From assembly GCA_028288705.1 (NCBI GenBank), contig JAQBNH010000008.1, forward strand, positions 248,001 to 312,000: a stretch of DNA of 64,000 nt, in the 5' to 3' direction. The position numbers were made by a program, and so were the translations under genes. Below the pieces are notes generated by a model. It worked only from the letters and a program-made list of their open reading frames with translations, did no database searches and had not been told where the DNA came from. This DNA is from Ferruginibacter sp. Lineage in GTDB: Bacteria > Bacteroidota > Bacteroidia > Chitinophagales > Chitinophagaceae. This document shows, in pieces, positions 53,734 to 61,568 of the stretch (positions are counted from its first letter, which is position 1; every line of letters starts with the position of its first letter).

Positions 53734-54681
53734 TTAATTTTCAGGTAATTTTTCATTCAGGCGAACATCTCTTACACCGAACTGCATGTTAGGTCCAAGA
53801 TAGGCCCTGCGAAAAATTAATTGCCCCCTTTCGTACTTCAAAAAACTTACAAAACCGGAGCCGAGCCCCATATAGTTTTCTTTGACCACATAATACAAAC
53901 CACGTACCAAAGGGTACCGATGATTGAGGATGCTATTTTGATCAGGTTTTACGTACGGAGAATCAACACATAACACACATTGTACGTAGGCAATTTTTAC
54001 TTTCTTTAACAGCTCCACCTGAGCCGGTTCTTCCGGATTTCCGATCCAGCTAATCCCCACCAAACCGATCGCATTTTCCTTATTGGCCACGTAATCTATC
54101 ACCTCGTTACTTGTCTTAGCCGCCTTCACCACCGATGTATCAAAATGCTCACCGCGTAACACAGAATCAACAACAAATCTCACCGTGCTGGTAGCATTCA
54201 ATCCATCGAACACGATGTTTTGCTCACGTTTAATTTTACCCTGCAACTGGTCTTTTAATCTTTGTAAAGTGAATACGGTATCGGAACTGTTCTTATTGAC
54301 TAAAACCGCTATAGCATCCGATGCCACTGGGCTCCAGCCCGGGTGATAACCGAGCGAGTCCATAAAATACCTGTCTTCTTTATCCGTTAGACCACGGGTA
54401 ATAATCACCATGCGGGTGGCGGTATCAGAAAAAAGATCTTTTAAACAATCTGCTTCCGGCTTGTAATCTGCAATGATATGCGTGCCGGGATAAGTCGCTT
54501 CATACATGCTGATCTGCTCATCGATTACGGGCTTAAAAGATTCATCAACGCTGATGTGAATCGTTCCGTTTTTTGGGGAATCAGACGGAACATTTTTTTT
54601 GGAATCGTCTTTACAACTCCATGTAAAAACGGTTACAAATGCGCACAATAAAATCCATCCAAACCTGCGATTAATATTCAT
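53734..54681 (-). CDS. PstS-like phosphate-binding lipoprotein
   Basis: About 315 residues from the ATG at 54681. That start gives a lipoprotein signal (FGWILLCAFVTVFTWSC), whereas the longer frame does not. Type II periplasmic binding-protein fold features are visible: TIHISVDESFKPVIDEQI at the start, DAIAVLVNKNSSDTVFTL and a phosphate-loop-like DGLNATSTVRFVVD. The C-terminal half carries YPLVRGLYYVVKEN and GSGFVSFLKYERGQ, typical of PstS homologs. No pst permease or ATPase is near, so it may have a role other than phosphate import. Its ATG overlaps the stop of the upstream gene (ATGA-type). Confidence 0.88.
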   Translation of the reverse strand: MNINRRFGWILLCAFVTVFTWSCKDDSKKNVPSDSPKNGTIHISVDESFKPVIDEQISMYEATYPGTHIIADYKPEADCLKDLFSDTATRMVIITRGLTDKEDRYFMDSLGYHPGWSPVASDAIAVLVNKNSSDTVFTLQRLKDQLQGKIKREQNIVFDGLNATSTVRFVVDSVLRGEHFDTSVVKAAKTSNEVIDYVANKENAIGLVGISWIGNPEEPAQVELLKKVKIAYVQCVLCVDSPYVKPDQNSILNHRYPLVRGLYYVVKENYMGLGSGFVSFLKYERGQLIFRRAYLGPNMQFGVRDVRLNEKLPEN

Positions 54682-54938
54682 CGTTCTCTCAAATAATTTT
54701 TCTTGTATCCGCGGTACACGCGGAATGCTCCATACAATAAACAAATGCCCCCAAATACTTTCATTGAGCTGTCGCCAAATCTTGCTTCCAGGCCGGTATT
54801 AAACTTTTCAATAAACAACATAAAAATGCCCATTCCTGCCCACAAAATACCCATGCCATAATCCATCATGCTGCGCATCCGGATGAAGCCTCTGTCGCGT
54901 TCCGAAATGGGATCTCTTTCAAATTCTTCCAGTGCCAT
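54678..54938 (-). CDS. small two-helix membrane protein of unknown function
   Basis: 86 residues. A charged N-terminus (EEFERDPISERDRGFIRMRS) is followed by two hydrophobic helices, YGMGILWAGMGIFMLFI and FGGICLLYGAFRVYRGY, and a basic end. The stop overlaps the start of the PstS-like gene by four bases, and it follows the tonB gene by 44 bases. This position, between tonB and a PstS-like gene, is a recurring Bacteroidota arrangement. I do not recognise the family. Confidence 0.8.
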   Translation of the reverse strand: MALEEFERDPISERDRGFIRMRSMMDYGMGILWAGMGIFMLFIEKFNTGLEARFGDSSMKVFGGICLLYGAFRVYRGYKKNYLRER

Positions 54939-54982
54939 TGTGTAATTTTTGAACGGGCAATTTACAAATTAATTTTTAGCTC

Positions 54983-55816
54983 CTATTCTGCAGCGGTAAA
55001 CTTTACCGGTATGGTATAATATACAGATACGTTTTCTCCACGTGATTTGCCCGGAATCCATTCTGGCATCCTTTTCAGCACTCGGATCACTTCGTTGTTA
55101 AACGCGCCGCCACCATCTTCTACGGTTTCAAAACCTTTTAAGGCCCCATCATAACCTACTACGAATTTAATTTTTACCGAAACCATCTGTCCGTCTTCAA
55201 GGTCCGGTGGATTCCGCAGGTTTTTTTCCAAAAATTTGCGCAGTGCGGCCATACCACCCGGATATGCAGGCATCACTTCTGCAGCCTGCATCGGCGTAAG
55301 CTGATCTACGGGCTTTGTTGGGGTTACATCGCCCCCGCCAGTATTAACAGGTGTTCCCGGTGTTTTAACAAGGTCTTTCGAACCGGGCCCGTCCGTTGGA
55401 ATATTTACATTTGAGATCGCAAAACTATCGAGGTTGTTCACCAGCTTCGTCGCCTGTAAAGGGTCTTTGGTGATGGCAACATTATTGGTAAAAATGGCGG
55501 ATTTCACCGGCGGCGGCGACGTTAGTTTTGCCGTTTTAGGCACTTCAGGCTTTTTAGGTTCTGCCGGTTTATCCAGTACCGCCTCTTTCAGCGACACAGG
55601 CCTGGTATCTAAGAAAGTTACCCCGCCGGCAGATTCCTTCTTACCACTGGCGAAGCTGAATGCTGTGAGCGCTGCGGCAAAGAGGAAAGTAGCGCCCATG
55701 GCTTTATATAAGCGTTCATTATAATTTTTGCGTAAAGCATAAGCACCGTATTGCTTATTACGGTTGTCGAAAATCACGTCCAGCACATTGGCCGACAAAA
55801 TAGCATTGCTGTTCAT
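54983..55816 (-). CDS. energy transducer TonB (second copy)
   Basis: About 277 residues from the ATG at 55816 (MNSNAILSANVLDV). The 29-residue upstream extension has no homology to TonB starts. The N-terminal LDVIFDNRNKQYGAYALRK matches the first TonB at 32227-33060. One membrane helix (LYKAMGATFLFAAALTAFSFA) follows, then a Pro/Lys-rich linker and a C-terminal TonB domain (MPAYPGGMAALRKFLEKNL, VVGYDGALKGFETVEDGGG). No exbB or exbD is adjacent, so it must use the ExbB/ExbD of another locus. First gene of a four-gene operon. Confidence 0.92.
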   Translation of the reverse strand: MNSNAILSANVLDVIFDNRNKQYGAYALRKNYNERLYKAMGATFLFAAALTAFSFASGKKESAGGVTFLDTRPVSLKEAVLDKPAEPKKPEVPKTAKLTSPPPVKSAIFTNNVAITKDPLQATKLVNNLDSFAISNVNIPTDGPGSKDLVKTPGTPVNTGGGDVTPTKPVDQLTPMQAAEVMPAYPGGMAALRKFLEKNLRNPPDLEDGQMVSVKIKFVVGYDGALKGFETVEDGGGAFNNEVIRVLKRMPEWIPGKSRGENVSVYYTIPVKFTAAE

Positions 55817-55900
55817 ATAATTTGTTTTTGAAAGTGAAGAGATCGTATTCAAAAACAAGCGCTTGTTCGCAAGTAAGATGTTGAATGCTAATAAAATCCA

Positions 55901-55931
55901 CAAAAATAATTGGACGGGTAAGCAAGAGCAA
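55901..55931 (-). promoter_or_regulatory. promoter of the tonB operon (TTG, 20 bases, TATTTTTG)
   Basis: Minus-strand TATTTTTG (55901-55908) is an exact -7 element. A TTG at 55929-55931 stands 20 bases upstream, the normal -33 distance. This gives a leader of roughly 80 bases before the tonB ATG at 55816. Confidence 0.65.
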
Positions 55932-56048
55932 TGAGAACGGATCCTCGCAGCAACCCATTTTGAGCCATTTCACCCATTATACCTTCAGCTGACTCCGGCC
56001 TGTTAGCGGGCAGGATGCCAGACTTCCGGCCGCACATCAATAACTTTT

Positions 56049-56056
56049 TATTTTTG
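56049..56056 (+). promoter_or_regulatory. Bacteroidota -7 element (TATTTTTG), upstream promoter of the LMW phosphatase operon
   Basis: Exact match to TAnnTTTG. It lies five bases before an ATG (56062) that opens a 30-codon frame, and about 95 bases before the phosphatase ATG. It may serve as a second promoter next to the proximal one at 56139-56146. Apart from these elements, the divergent tonB promoter and the short frame, the 334-base gap between tonB and the phosphatase (55817-56150) holds nothing I recognise. Confidence 0.5.
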
Positions 56057-56061
56057 CGTAT

Positions 56062-56154
56062 ATGAGGATTGGCAATATATTGTTGCCATGCCCGGTAAAA
56101 CGAAGGTTCGCCGGTACGACAGTCAGGATGTGGCTGCTTATCTTTGCGGCATGA
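56062..56154 (+). CDS. possible 30-residue leader peptide overlapping the LMW phosphatase start
   Basis: An ATG five bases after a perfect -7 element opens a frame of 30 codons starting MRIGNILLPCP and ending MWLLIFAA. Its TGA (56152-56154) overlaps the phosphatase ATG (56151-56153) as ATGA, the geometry of translational coupling. There is no recognisable family. A chance frame is possible. Confidence 0.25.
   Translation: MRIGNILLPCPVKRRFAGTTVRMWLLIFAA
56139..56146 (+). promoter_or_regulatory. Bacteroidota -7 element (TATCTTTG) four bases before the LMW phosphatase ATG
   Basis: Exact TATCTTTG, then CGGC, then ATG at 56151. The same element with the same four-base spacing occurs before mnmE and rlmN. 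It predicts a transcript starting at or next to the start codon. Confidence 0.6.
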
Positions 56155-56633
56155 AAATTTTAATGGTATGCCTTGGTAATATTTGCCGCAGTCCGTTGGC
56201 GGAAGGAGTATTACAACAGAAAGCAGCCGGCGCCGGCTTAAACTGGACGATTGAAAGTGCCGGTACCAACGGGTTTCATACCGGCGAAGCACCGCATCAC
56301 CTGAGCCAGAAAGTGGCCAAAAAAAATGGCGTGGATATCAGCTGCCAGGTCTCGCGGAAATTTATCGCAGAAGACCTGGATCGTTTTGATAAAATATATG
56401 TGATGGCTGGTGATGTGATGGCGGACGTTAAAAAGATCAGCGGACAAAAATTTAATCAGCAGAAGGTGCAGTATTTTCTTGATGAATTGTACCCGGGGCA
56501 AAATAAAAATGTTCCCGATCCCTGGTACGGTGATGAAGATGGCTATGTAGAAGTGTACGACCTGATCGATGAAGCCTGTGCAGCCATTGTAGACAATCAT
56601 TTATCCTCCATTTCTAAAAAACAAACCACCTGA
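56151..56633 (+). CDS. low-molecular-weight protein-tyrosine phosphatase
   Basis: 160 residues from the ATG at 56151. The in-frame ATG at 56088 would add 21 residues before the invariant start KILMVCLGNICRSP. The catalytic P-loop C-x5-R is CLGNICR (residues 7-13) and the general-acid loop is DPWYGDEDGY near 122. These small cytoplasmic enzymes dephosphorylate phosphotyrosine and can counteract tyrosine kinases of exopolysaccharide systems; no such system is here. Its TGA overlaps the hisS ATG by one base. Confidence 0.94.
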   Translation: MKILMVCLGNICRSPLAEGVLQQKAAGAGLNWTIESAGTNGFHTGEAPHHLSQKVAKKNGVDISCQVSRKFIAEDLDRFDKIYVMAGDVMADVKKISGQKFNQQKVQYFLDELYPGQNKNVPDPWYGDEDGYVEVYDLIDEACAAIVDNHLSSISKKQTT

Positions 56634-58018
56634 TGTCAAAGCCAAGTATCCCGCAGGGCACGAGGGATTTTTCTGCAGAAACTGTACAAAAAAGAAATTA
56701 CATTTTAAATACAATCCGGACGGTCTTTGAATTGTATGGCTTCCAGCCACTGGAAACACCCGCAATGGAAAAGCTGGAAACCCTCATGGGCAAATACGGT
56801 GAAGAAGGCGATAAACTTATTTTCAAGATCCTGAATAACGGGCTGGCAGAACCGCAGAACGCCGACAAAGCAAAAGCCGGTTTTGATAAATTGTTGCAGG
56901 GAAAAAATACGGCAGATCTTACAGAACGTGCGTTAAAATATGACCTGACCATTCCGTTTGCGCGTTATGTCGCGATGAACCACGGCCAGCTAACGTTTCC
57001 CTTTAAACGCTACCAGATACAACCTGTATGGCGCGCAGACAAACCCCAACGCGGCCGCTACCGCGAGTTTACGCAATGTGATGCTGATGTGGTAGGCAGC
57101 AATGCCCTGGTAAATGAAGTTGAACTCGCATTTATCTATCATACCGTTTTTACAAAACTGGGATTGAAGGACTATACCTTAAAGATCAACAGCAGGAAAC
57201 TGCTGGCAGCACTGGCCGAGCTTTGCGGCGGCACGGATAAAATGATGGACATCACGATGGCCATTGATAAATTAGATAAGATCGGGCTGGAAAAAGTGAA
57301 GGCAGAACTTGAACAACGTGGCTTAACGGCAGCGCAAATAGAACGAATCGAAACATACCTCGCGATCAGCGGTAATAATGATGCAAGGCTTACAGCCCTG
57401 GAAAAATTATTCGAGGGAAATGACATTGCTGCAAAAGGTATTGAGGAATTAAGAACGGTTGCCGGCCGCACAAAAAATATCAACCTGCAAATCGATCTCA
57501 CCCTGGCACGCGGATTAAATTATTATACCGGGGTCATCTTTGAAGTGAAGGGGCCGGAGCAGGTAAAAATGGGCAGTATCGGCGGTGGCGGAAGATATGA
57601 TGACCTCACCGGTTTATTCGGCGTACCTGATATTCCCGGTGTTGGGATAAGTTTTGGTGTAGACCGGATTTATGATGTGATCGAAGAGCTGGGCTTATTC
57701 CCGGCAGAACTGCAGTTGGGTTCCAAAGCTTTGTTTTTTAATTTAGGGGAAGCGGAAAGCCAGCTGGCATTTGAACAGATGCAGTTGCTCCGCGATGCCG
57801 GTGTCGCATGCGAAATGTTTCATGAACAGGCAAAAATGGACAAGCAGTTTAAGTATGCCGACAAAAAAAATATACCTTACGTGATCATCATCGGGGAGCG
57901 GGAAGCAGGAGAGAAAAAAGCGATGCTGAAAGAATTAAAAACGGGCAAACAGGAAGCGGTGGCATTTGATGAACTCGCCGCTTACCTTCAACTTCGTAAT
58001 ACCAAAACAACTAAATAA
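56633..58018 (+). CDS. hisS: histidyl-tRNA synthetase
   Basis: 461 residues, typical length for this class II synthetase, which charges tRNA-His in the cytoplasm. It begins KPSIPQGTRDFSAE. Motif 2 is WRADKPQRGRYREFTQCD. The histidine-binding LARGLNYYTGVIFEVK and motif 3 GGGRYDDLTGLFG and GVGISFGVDRIYD are intact. The C-terminal anticodon-binding domain ends near residue 455. The ATG overlaps the upstream phosphatase stop, so the two are translationally coupled; the DUF4836 gene follows five bases later. Confidence 0.97.
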   Translation: MSKPSIPQGTRDFSAETVQKRNYILNTIRTVFELYGFQPLETPAMEKLETLMGKYGEEGDKLIFKILNNGLAEPQNADKAKAGFDKLLQGKNTADLTERALKYDLTIPFARYVAMNHGQLTFPFKRYQIQPVWRADKPQRGRYREFTQCDADVVGSNALVNEVELAFIYHTVFTKLGLKDYTLKINSRKLLAALAELCGGTDKMMDITMAIDKLDKIGLEKVKAELEQRGLTAAQIERIETYLAISGNNDARLTALEKLFEGNDIAAKGIEELRTVAGRTKNINLQIDLTLARGLNYYTGVIFEVKGPEQVKMGSIGGGGRYDDLTGLFGVPDIPGVGISFGVDRIYDVIEELGLFPAELQLGSKALFFNLGEAESQLAFEQMQLLRDAGVACEMFHEQAKMDKQFKYADKKNIPYVIIIGEREAGEKKAMLKELKTGKQEAVAFDELAAYLQLRNTKTTK

Positions 58019-58023
58019 ACATT

Positions 58024-59661
58024 ATGAAAACGCGTTTTCTTCCTGCAATCCTGATTGCAATGATGGCCCTGCTTATGGCCTCCTGCTCCAAATCTTCCAA
58101 CAAACAAGGACGTTACATTCCTGCAAAAGCAGCGTTCGTCATTCACATGAACGGCAGCTCCCTGAATGAGAAACTTCCGTGGAGCGACATTAAACAAAAT
58201 GATTTTTACAAAGAGATCATGGCAGACAGTTCTGTTGATGCGTACCTGAAACAAGCGCTGGAAAACCCTGAAAATACGGGCGTAGATGTTAAAGACGACC
58301 TGCTGATGTTTATCGTAAAAGATACCAGCGGTGGTTACATGGCCGTAGAAGGAAAACTAAAAGATGCGGCAAAATTTAAGCAGTTCAACAGCAATGCCAT
58401 TAAGGATGTAACTGCTGTAGATAAGGATGGTCTCACTTACCTTAAAAAAGACAGGATGATCTCGTCCTGGAATAAAGACCGGTTTATCCTTATTGTGGAT
58501 GCACCGGAAATGAACACGACAAAACAATACGGCCGCTGGAATGATTCAACCGTAACATTACCCGTATCAACCAGAGATGTGTTAGGAACAGCCAAGTCTC
58601 TTTTCGATCTGTCTGAAGATCAGAGCATGGCGAAGAATGAAAAGTTTTCTGACCTCATGAATACAAAAGGTGATATGCATTTTTGGATGAGTGCAGAAAA
58701 TATTGATATGAGTTCTTTGATCATGGCAATGCCCGGCATGAATATGCTCAACCTTACCAAACTGTACGAAGGTTCTATCCTTGCGGCAACAGCCAATTTT
58801 ACCAATGGCCAGATCAACGTGGATATGAAATCATATTCGGGTAAAGACATGACTGCCTTATGGAAAAATTACGGCGGTAAAAATATCAGTTCAGAAATGA
58901 CGGAACGCCTGCCGAATAAAAATATTGCGGCATTTTTCGCGATGAGTTTTAAGCCGGAAGGCATTAAAGAATTGCTGAAGCTGGCCGGCCTTGATGGCTA
59001 CGCTAATTTAGGCGCGATGAAATACAATTTCACTCTGGATGATTTTATCAAAGCCAATAAAGGCGACCTGTTGTTCGCCGTGTCTGATATCGGCAAAGAT
59101 TCTTCAGGTTCTCCTGCTGCAGATTTTATCTTCTCTACTTCGATCGGGGATAAAGCGAGTTTCGATAAATTGGTGAACGTTGGTAAAACACTGGCAGGCG
59201 CTGCCATGAGCGACAAAGTCTTCGTAAACATGAACAACAATTTCTTCGTCGTTGGTAATCACCAGGCAAGCGTTAATAAATACATTGCAAGCAGCGGCAA
59301 TAACAAGTTCCCTTTCCTGGATAAATTAACGGGCAATCCCATCGGAGGTTATATTAATTTCCAGTATATCCTGTCAACCGTAAAAGCAAATATGCAACAG
59401 GACAGCCTGCAGAAAGCCAGTGTAGATGCATCTTTGAAGCTTTGGGATAATCTTTATATTACAGGCGGAGAGTTTAAAAATGATGCGATGGTCTCGCATA
59501 TGGAAATCAACCTGGTTGACAAAAGCACGAATAGCTTAAAACAATTAAACAATTACTTCCTCAGCATGAGCAGGATTCAAAAATCAAGGATGGCGATGTA
59601 CAAATCAGATTTGTCGATGGACACATCTGCTGTCATGGTTCCACGAGATTCTGTACGTTAG
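58024..59661 (+). CDS. DUF4836 family lipoprotein
   Basis: 545 residues. A lipoprotein signal (PAILIAMMALLMASC) places it in the envelope. The mature start YIPAKAAFVIHMNGSSLNEKL is the DUF4836 hallmark, a family found in Bacteroidota and of unknown function. The protein has repeated beta-rich segments (NADLKKFQFNSN-like AAKFKQFNSNAIKDV; FNKLVNVG-like ASFDKLVNVGKTL). It is cotranscribed with hisS (5-base gap), although no functional link to translation is evident. It ends at a strong terminator. Confidence 0.9.
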   Translation: MKTRFLPAILIAMMALLMASCSKSSNKQGRYIPAKAAFVIHMNGSSLNEKLPWSDIKQNDFYKEIMADSSVDAYLKQALENPENTGVDVKDDLLMFIVKDTSGGYMAVEGKLKDAAKFKQFNSNAIKDVTAVDKDGLTYLKKDRMISSWNKDRFILIVDAPEMNTTKQYGRWNDSTVTLPVSTRDVLGTAKSLFDLSEDQSMAKNEKFSDLMNTKGDMHFWMSAENIDMSSLIMAMPGMNMLNLTKLYEGSILAATANFTNGQINVDMKSYSGKDMTALWKNYGGKNISSEMTERLPNKNIAAFFAMSFKPEGIKELLKLAGLDGYANLGAMKYNFTLDDFIKANKGDLLFAVSDIGKDSSGSPAADFIFSTSIGDKASFDKLVNVGKTLAGAAMSDKVFVNMNNNFFVVGNHQASVNKYIASSGNNKFPFLDKLTGNPIGGYINFQYILSTVKANMQQDSLQKASVDASLKLWDNLYITGGEFKNDAMVSHMEINLVDKSTNSLKQLNNYFLSMSRIQKSRMAMYKSDLSMDTSAVMVPRDSVR

Positions 59662-59678
59662 AATAATACCTTATTTTT

Positions 59679-59708
59679 AAAGCCGCCAATCCTGTTGGCG
59701 GCTTTTTT
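59679..59708 (+). terminator. intrinsic terminator after the DUF4836 gene
   Basis: An 11-bp stem AAAGCCGCCAA/TTGGCGGCTTT with a TCCTG loop is followed by a T run to 59708. It lies 17 bases after the stop at 59661 and only six bases before the ATG of the next ABC gene. Confidence 0.9.
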
Positions 59709-59714
59709 ATACCC

Positions 59715-60359
59715 ATGACGCAAATTCATTTACAACAAGTAGCCCCTGTTTTCCTGGAAGCTGAAAAACTTGCCAATTCTCAACTCTGGAAACAGTCGCT
59801 GAGTTTTGCTAAAGGCGGTCGCATACAAATCGTAGCGCCGAGCGGTAGTGGAAAAACTTCGCTGATTCATTTCCTGTACGGGATGAGAAAAGATTATTCG
59901 GGAACGATTCAATTTGATCAACAGAAGATGTCGGATGTTGATGCAGAAGAAATGGCTGTAATAAGGAGCAGCCAACTGAGTATTATTTTCCAGGATCTTC
60001 GTTTGTTTCCTGATCATTCCGCAGCAGAGAATATTTCGATCAAGCGCTTGCTGGCACCGTATCACAAAGAACCGAAGATCGAAGAGATGGCGCGCCATCT
60101 GGGCATTCACTCCAAGTTAGGACAGCTGGCGAAAACCTGCAGTTATGGCGAACAGCAGCGCGTTGCCATCATCCGTGCCCTGCAACAGCCATTTGATTTT
60201 TTGATTCTGGATGAACCCTTCAGTCATTTGGATGAACGCAACCGGCAAAAGGCGATGGAGTTAATCGAAGCGGAAGCGTCGGATAGAAAGGCTGCAATCA
60301 TCCTTGCTGATTTAAAACCGATAGAATATTTTAAAGCCGATCAGCTCTACAAATTATAG
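59715..60359 (+). CDS. ABC transporter ATP-binding protein (LolD/MacB-like)
   Basis: 214 residues, small for the family (~225). The Walker A is AAPSGSGKTSLI, where the first usual Gly is replaced by Ala. Walker B is FLILDEPFSHLDE. The signature is CSYGEQQR rather than the usual LSGGEQQR. A Q-loop IIFQDLRLFPDHS is present. It pairs with the permease gene 21 bases downstream. The ATG follows a strong terminator by only six bases, so its promoter is not obvious. Function may be lipoprotein or peptide export. Confidence 0.9.
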   Translation: MTQIHLQQVAPVFLEAEKLANSQLWKQSLSFAKGGRIQIVAPSGSGKTSLIHFLYGMRKDYSGTIQFDQQKMSDVDAEEMAVIRSSQLSIIFQDLRLFPDHSAAENISIKRLLAPYHKEPKIEEMARHLGIHSKLGQLAKTCSYGEQQRVAIIRALQQPFDFLILDEPFSHLDERNRQKAMELIEAEASDRKAAIILADLKPIEYFKADQLYKL

Positions 60360-60380
60360 ATCAAACCAACAATTCATCAC

Positions 60381-61568
60381 GTGGCATTATCAGTTAAAAA
60401 TATTGTTCCCTACCTGCACATCAGCCAGAATCGTTCATCGCGCGTTTTCAGTTATATCGGCCTTGGAATTGGTGTGCTGCTCCTGTTGTGTTCGGTTCAG
60501 ATGTATATCAACATCAATGAACTCATCCATGATAAAAATCCCCGCAAAAATGGTTTTGATTATATCTCCGTTACAAAAACCATTACGAATGAAAACATGG
60601 GAGGAGATAACCGCTTTTCCGCAGAAGATGTAGCTGAATTGAAAACAGCGCCGGGGATACTGGATGCAGCACCGTTGGTGAGTAACCAGTTCAGGGTAAA
60701 AGCCAGTGCCGGAAATATCATCCCGTTCAGCACAGATCTTTTTTTAGAATCTGTGCAAAATGATTTCATTGATACGGTGCCGCAAAACTTCAGCTGGCAA
60801 CCCGGTCAGCTGGACGTGCCGATTATTTTTTCTGCCGATTTTTTAGAGATGTACAATGTTTTTGCTCCGGCACAGGACCTTCCGCAATTATCGCAAAGCA
60901 GCATCAGTGCCGTAAACATTATCCTGGAATGTTATGGCGCCAATGGTGTGAAAGCAGATTATCGCGGACGTATCGTAGCAGTGAGTGACCGCATTAATTC
61001 CGTGCTGGTGCCGGAGAATTTCCTCCAATGGGCAAATAAAAGTTTTGGCATGGGGCCACAGGCAACGGCAGCCCGCGTGTATATCAAAACGGTGGATGCG
61101 AACAACGCCAACCTGCTGAGTTTCCTGGAAAAGAAAAATTATCATGTCAACAAAGACAAAACAAAATTCGGGCGCGTGAAACAGATCCTGCAGGGTATTG
61201 TGAGCGGACTTGGGGGCTTCGCCTTGCTGGTGATCCTGCTCGCTATGATGTTGTTTTCTTTTTACCTGCAACTGATGATCGCACGCAGCAAAGACAATTT
61301 ACAATTGCTGCTCACGCTCGGTTATTCGCCTGGCTGGCTAAGTAAAACGGTTGCCAGGAAATGGTTGCCTGTCTACATTGGGATTGTGCTGATCGCGCTT
61401 TCGGCAACACAAATTTTGCAATATATTTTTCAACAAAGATTTATGGCCGCGCGGGACGAACTATCGCCCTTCCTGCATCCGGTCGTGCTGGGCGTTGCAG
61501 CGATCTTACTCGTACTTTGTGTGATGGTAAATTATCGGCTCATTAAAAAATTGCTGTATAAACTTTAG
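60381..61568 (+). CDS. FtsX/MacB-type ABC permease
   Basis: 395 residues from a GTG at 60381. One helix lies near 20-40 (FSYIGLGIGVLLLLCSVQMY), an extracytoplasmic domain covers ~50-265, and three helices follow at ~270-295 (FALLVILLAMMLFSFYLQLM), ~325-345 and ~370-392. The segment MIARSKDNLQLLLTLGYS corresponds to the coupling loop R-x-x-E-I-x-x-L-x-A-x-G of FtsX permeases. The gene forms a two-gene unit with the upstream ATPase. It ends with a four-base TTAG overlap of stop codons with the convergent thiolase gene. Confidence 0.88.
   Translation: MALSVKNIVPYLHISQNRSSRVFSYIGLGIGVLLLLCSVQMYININELIHDKNPRKNGFDYISVTKTITNENMGGDNRFSAEDVAELKTAPGILDAAPLVSNQFRVKASAGNIIPFSTDLFLESVQNDFIDTVPQNFSWQPGQLDVPIIFSADFLEMYNVFAPAQDLPQLSQSSISAVNIILECYGANGVKADYRGRIVAVSDRINSVLVPENFLQWANKSFGMGPQATAARVYIKTVDANNANLLSFLEKKNYHVNKDKTKFGRVKQILQGIVSGLGGFALLVILLAMMLFSFYLQLMIARSKDNLQLLLTLGYSPGWLSKTVARKWLPVYIGIVLIALSATQILQYIFQQRFMAARDELSPFLHPVVLGVAAILLVLCVMVNYRLIKKLLYKL

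Noticed and set aside
55888..56292. A 134-codon minus-strand frame across the tonB/phosphatase gap.
   Set aside because: It runs antisense to the phosphatase gene and has a basic, low-complexity composition with no family match.
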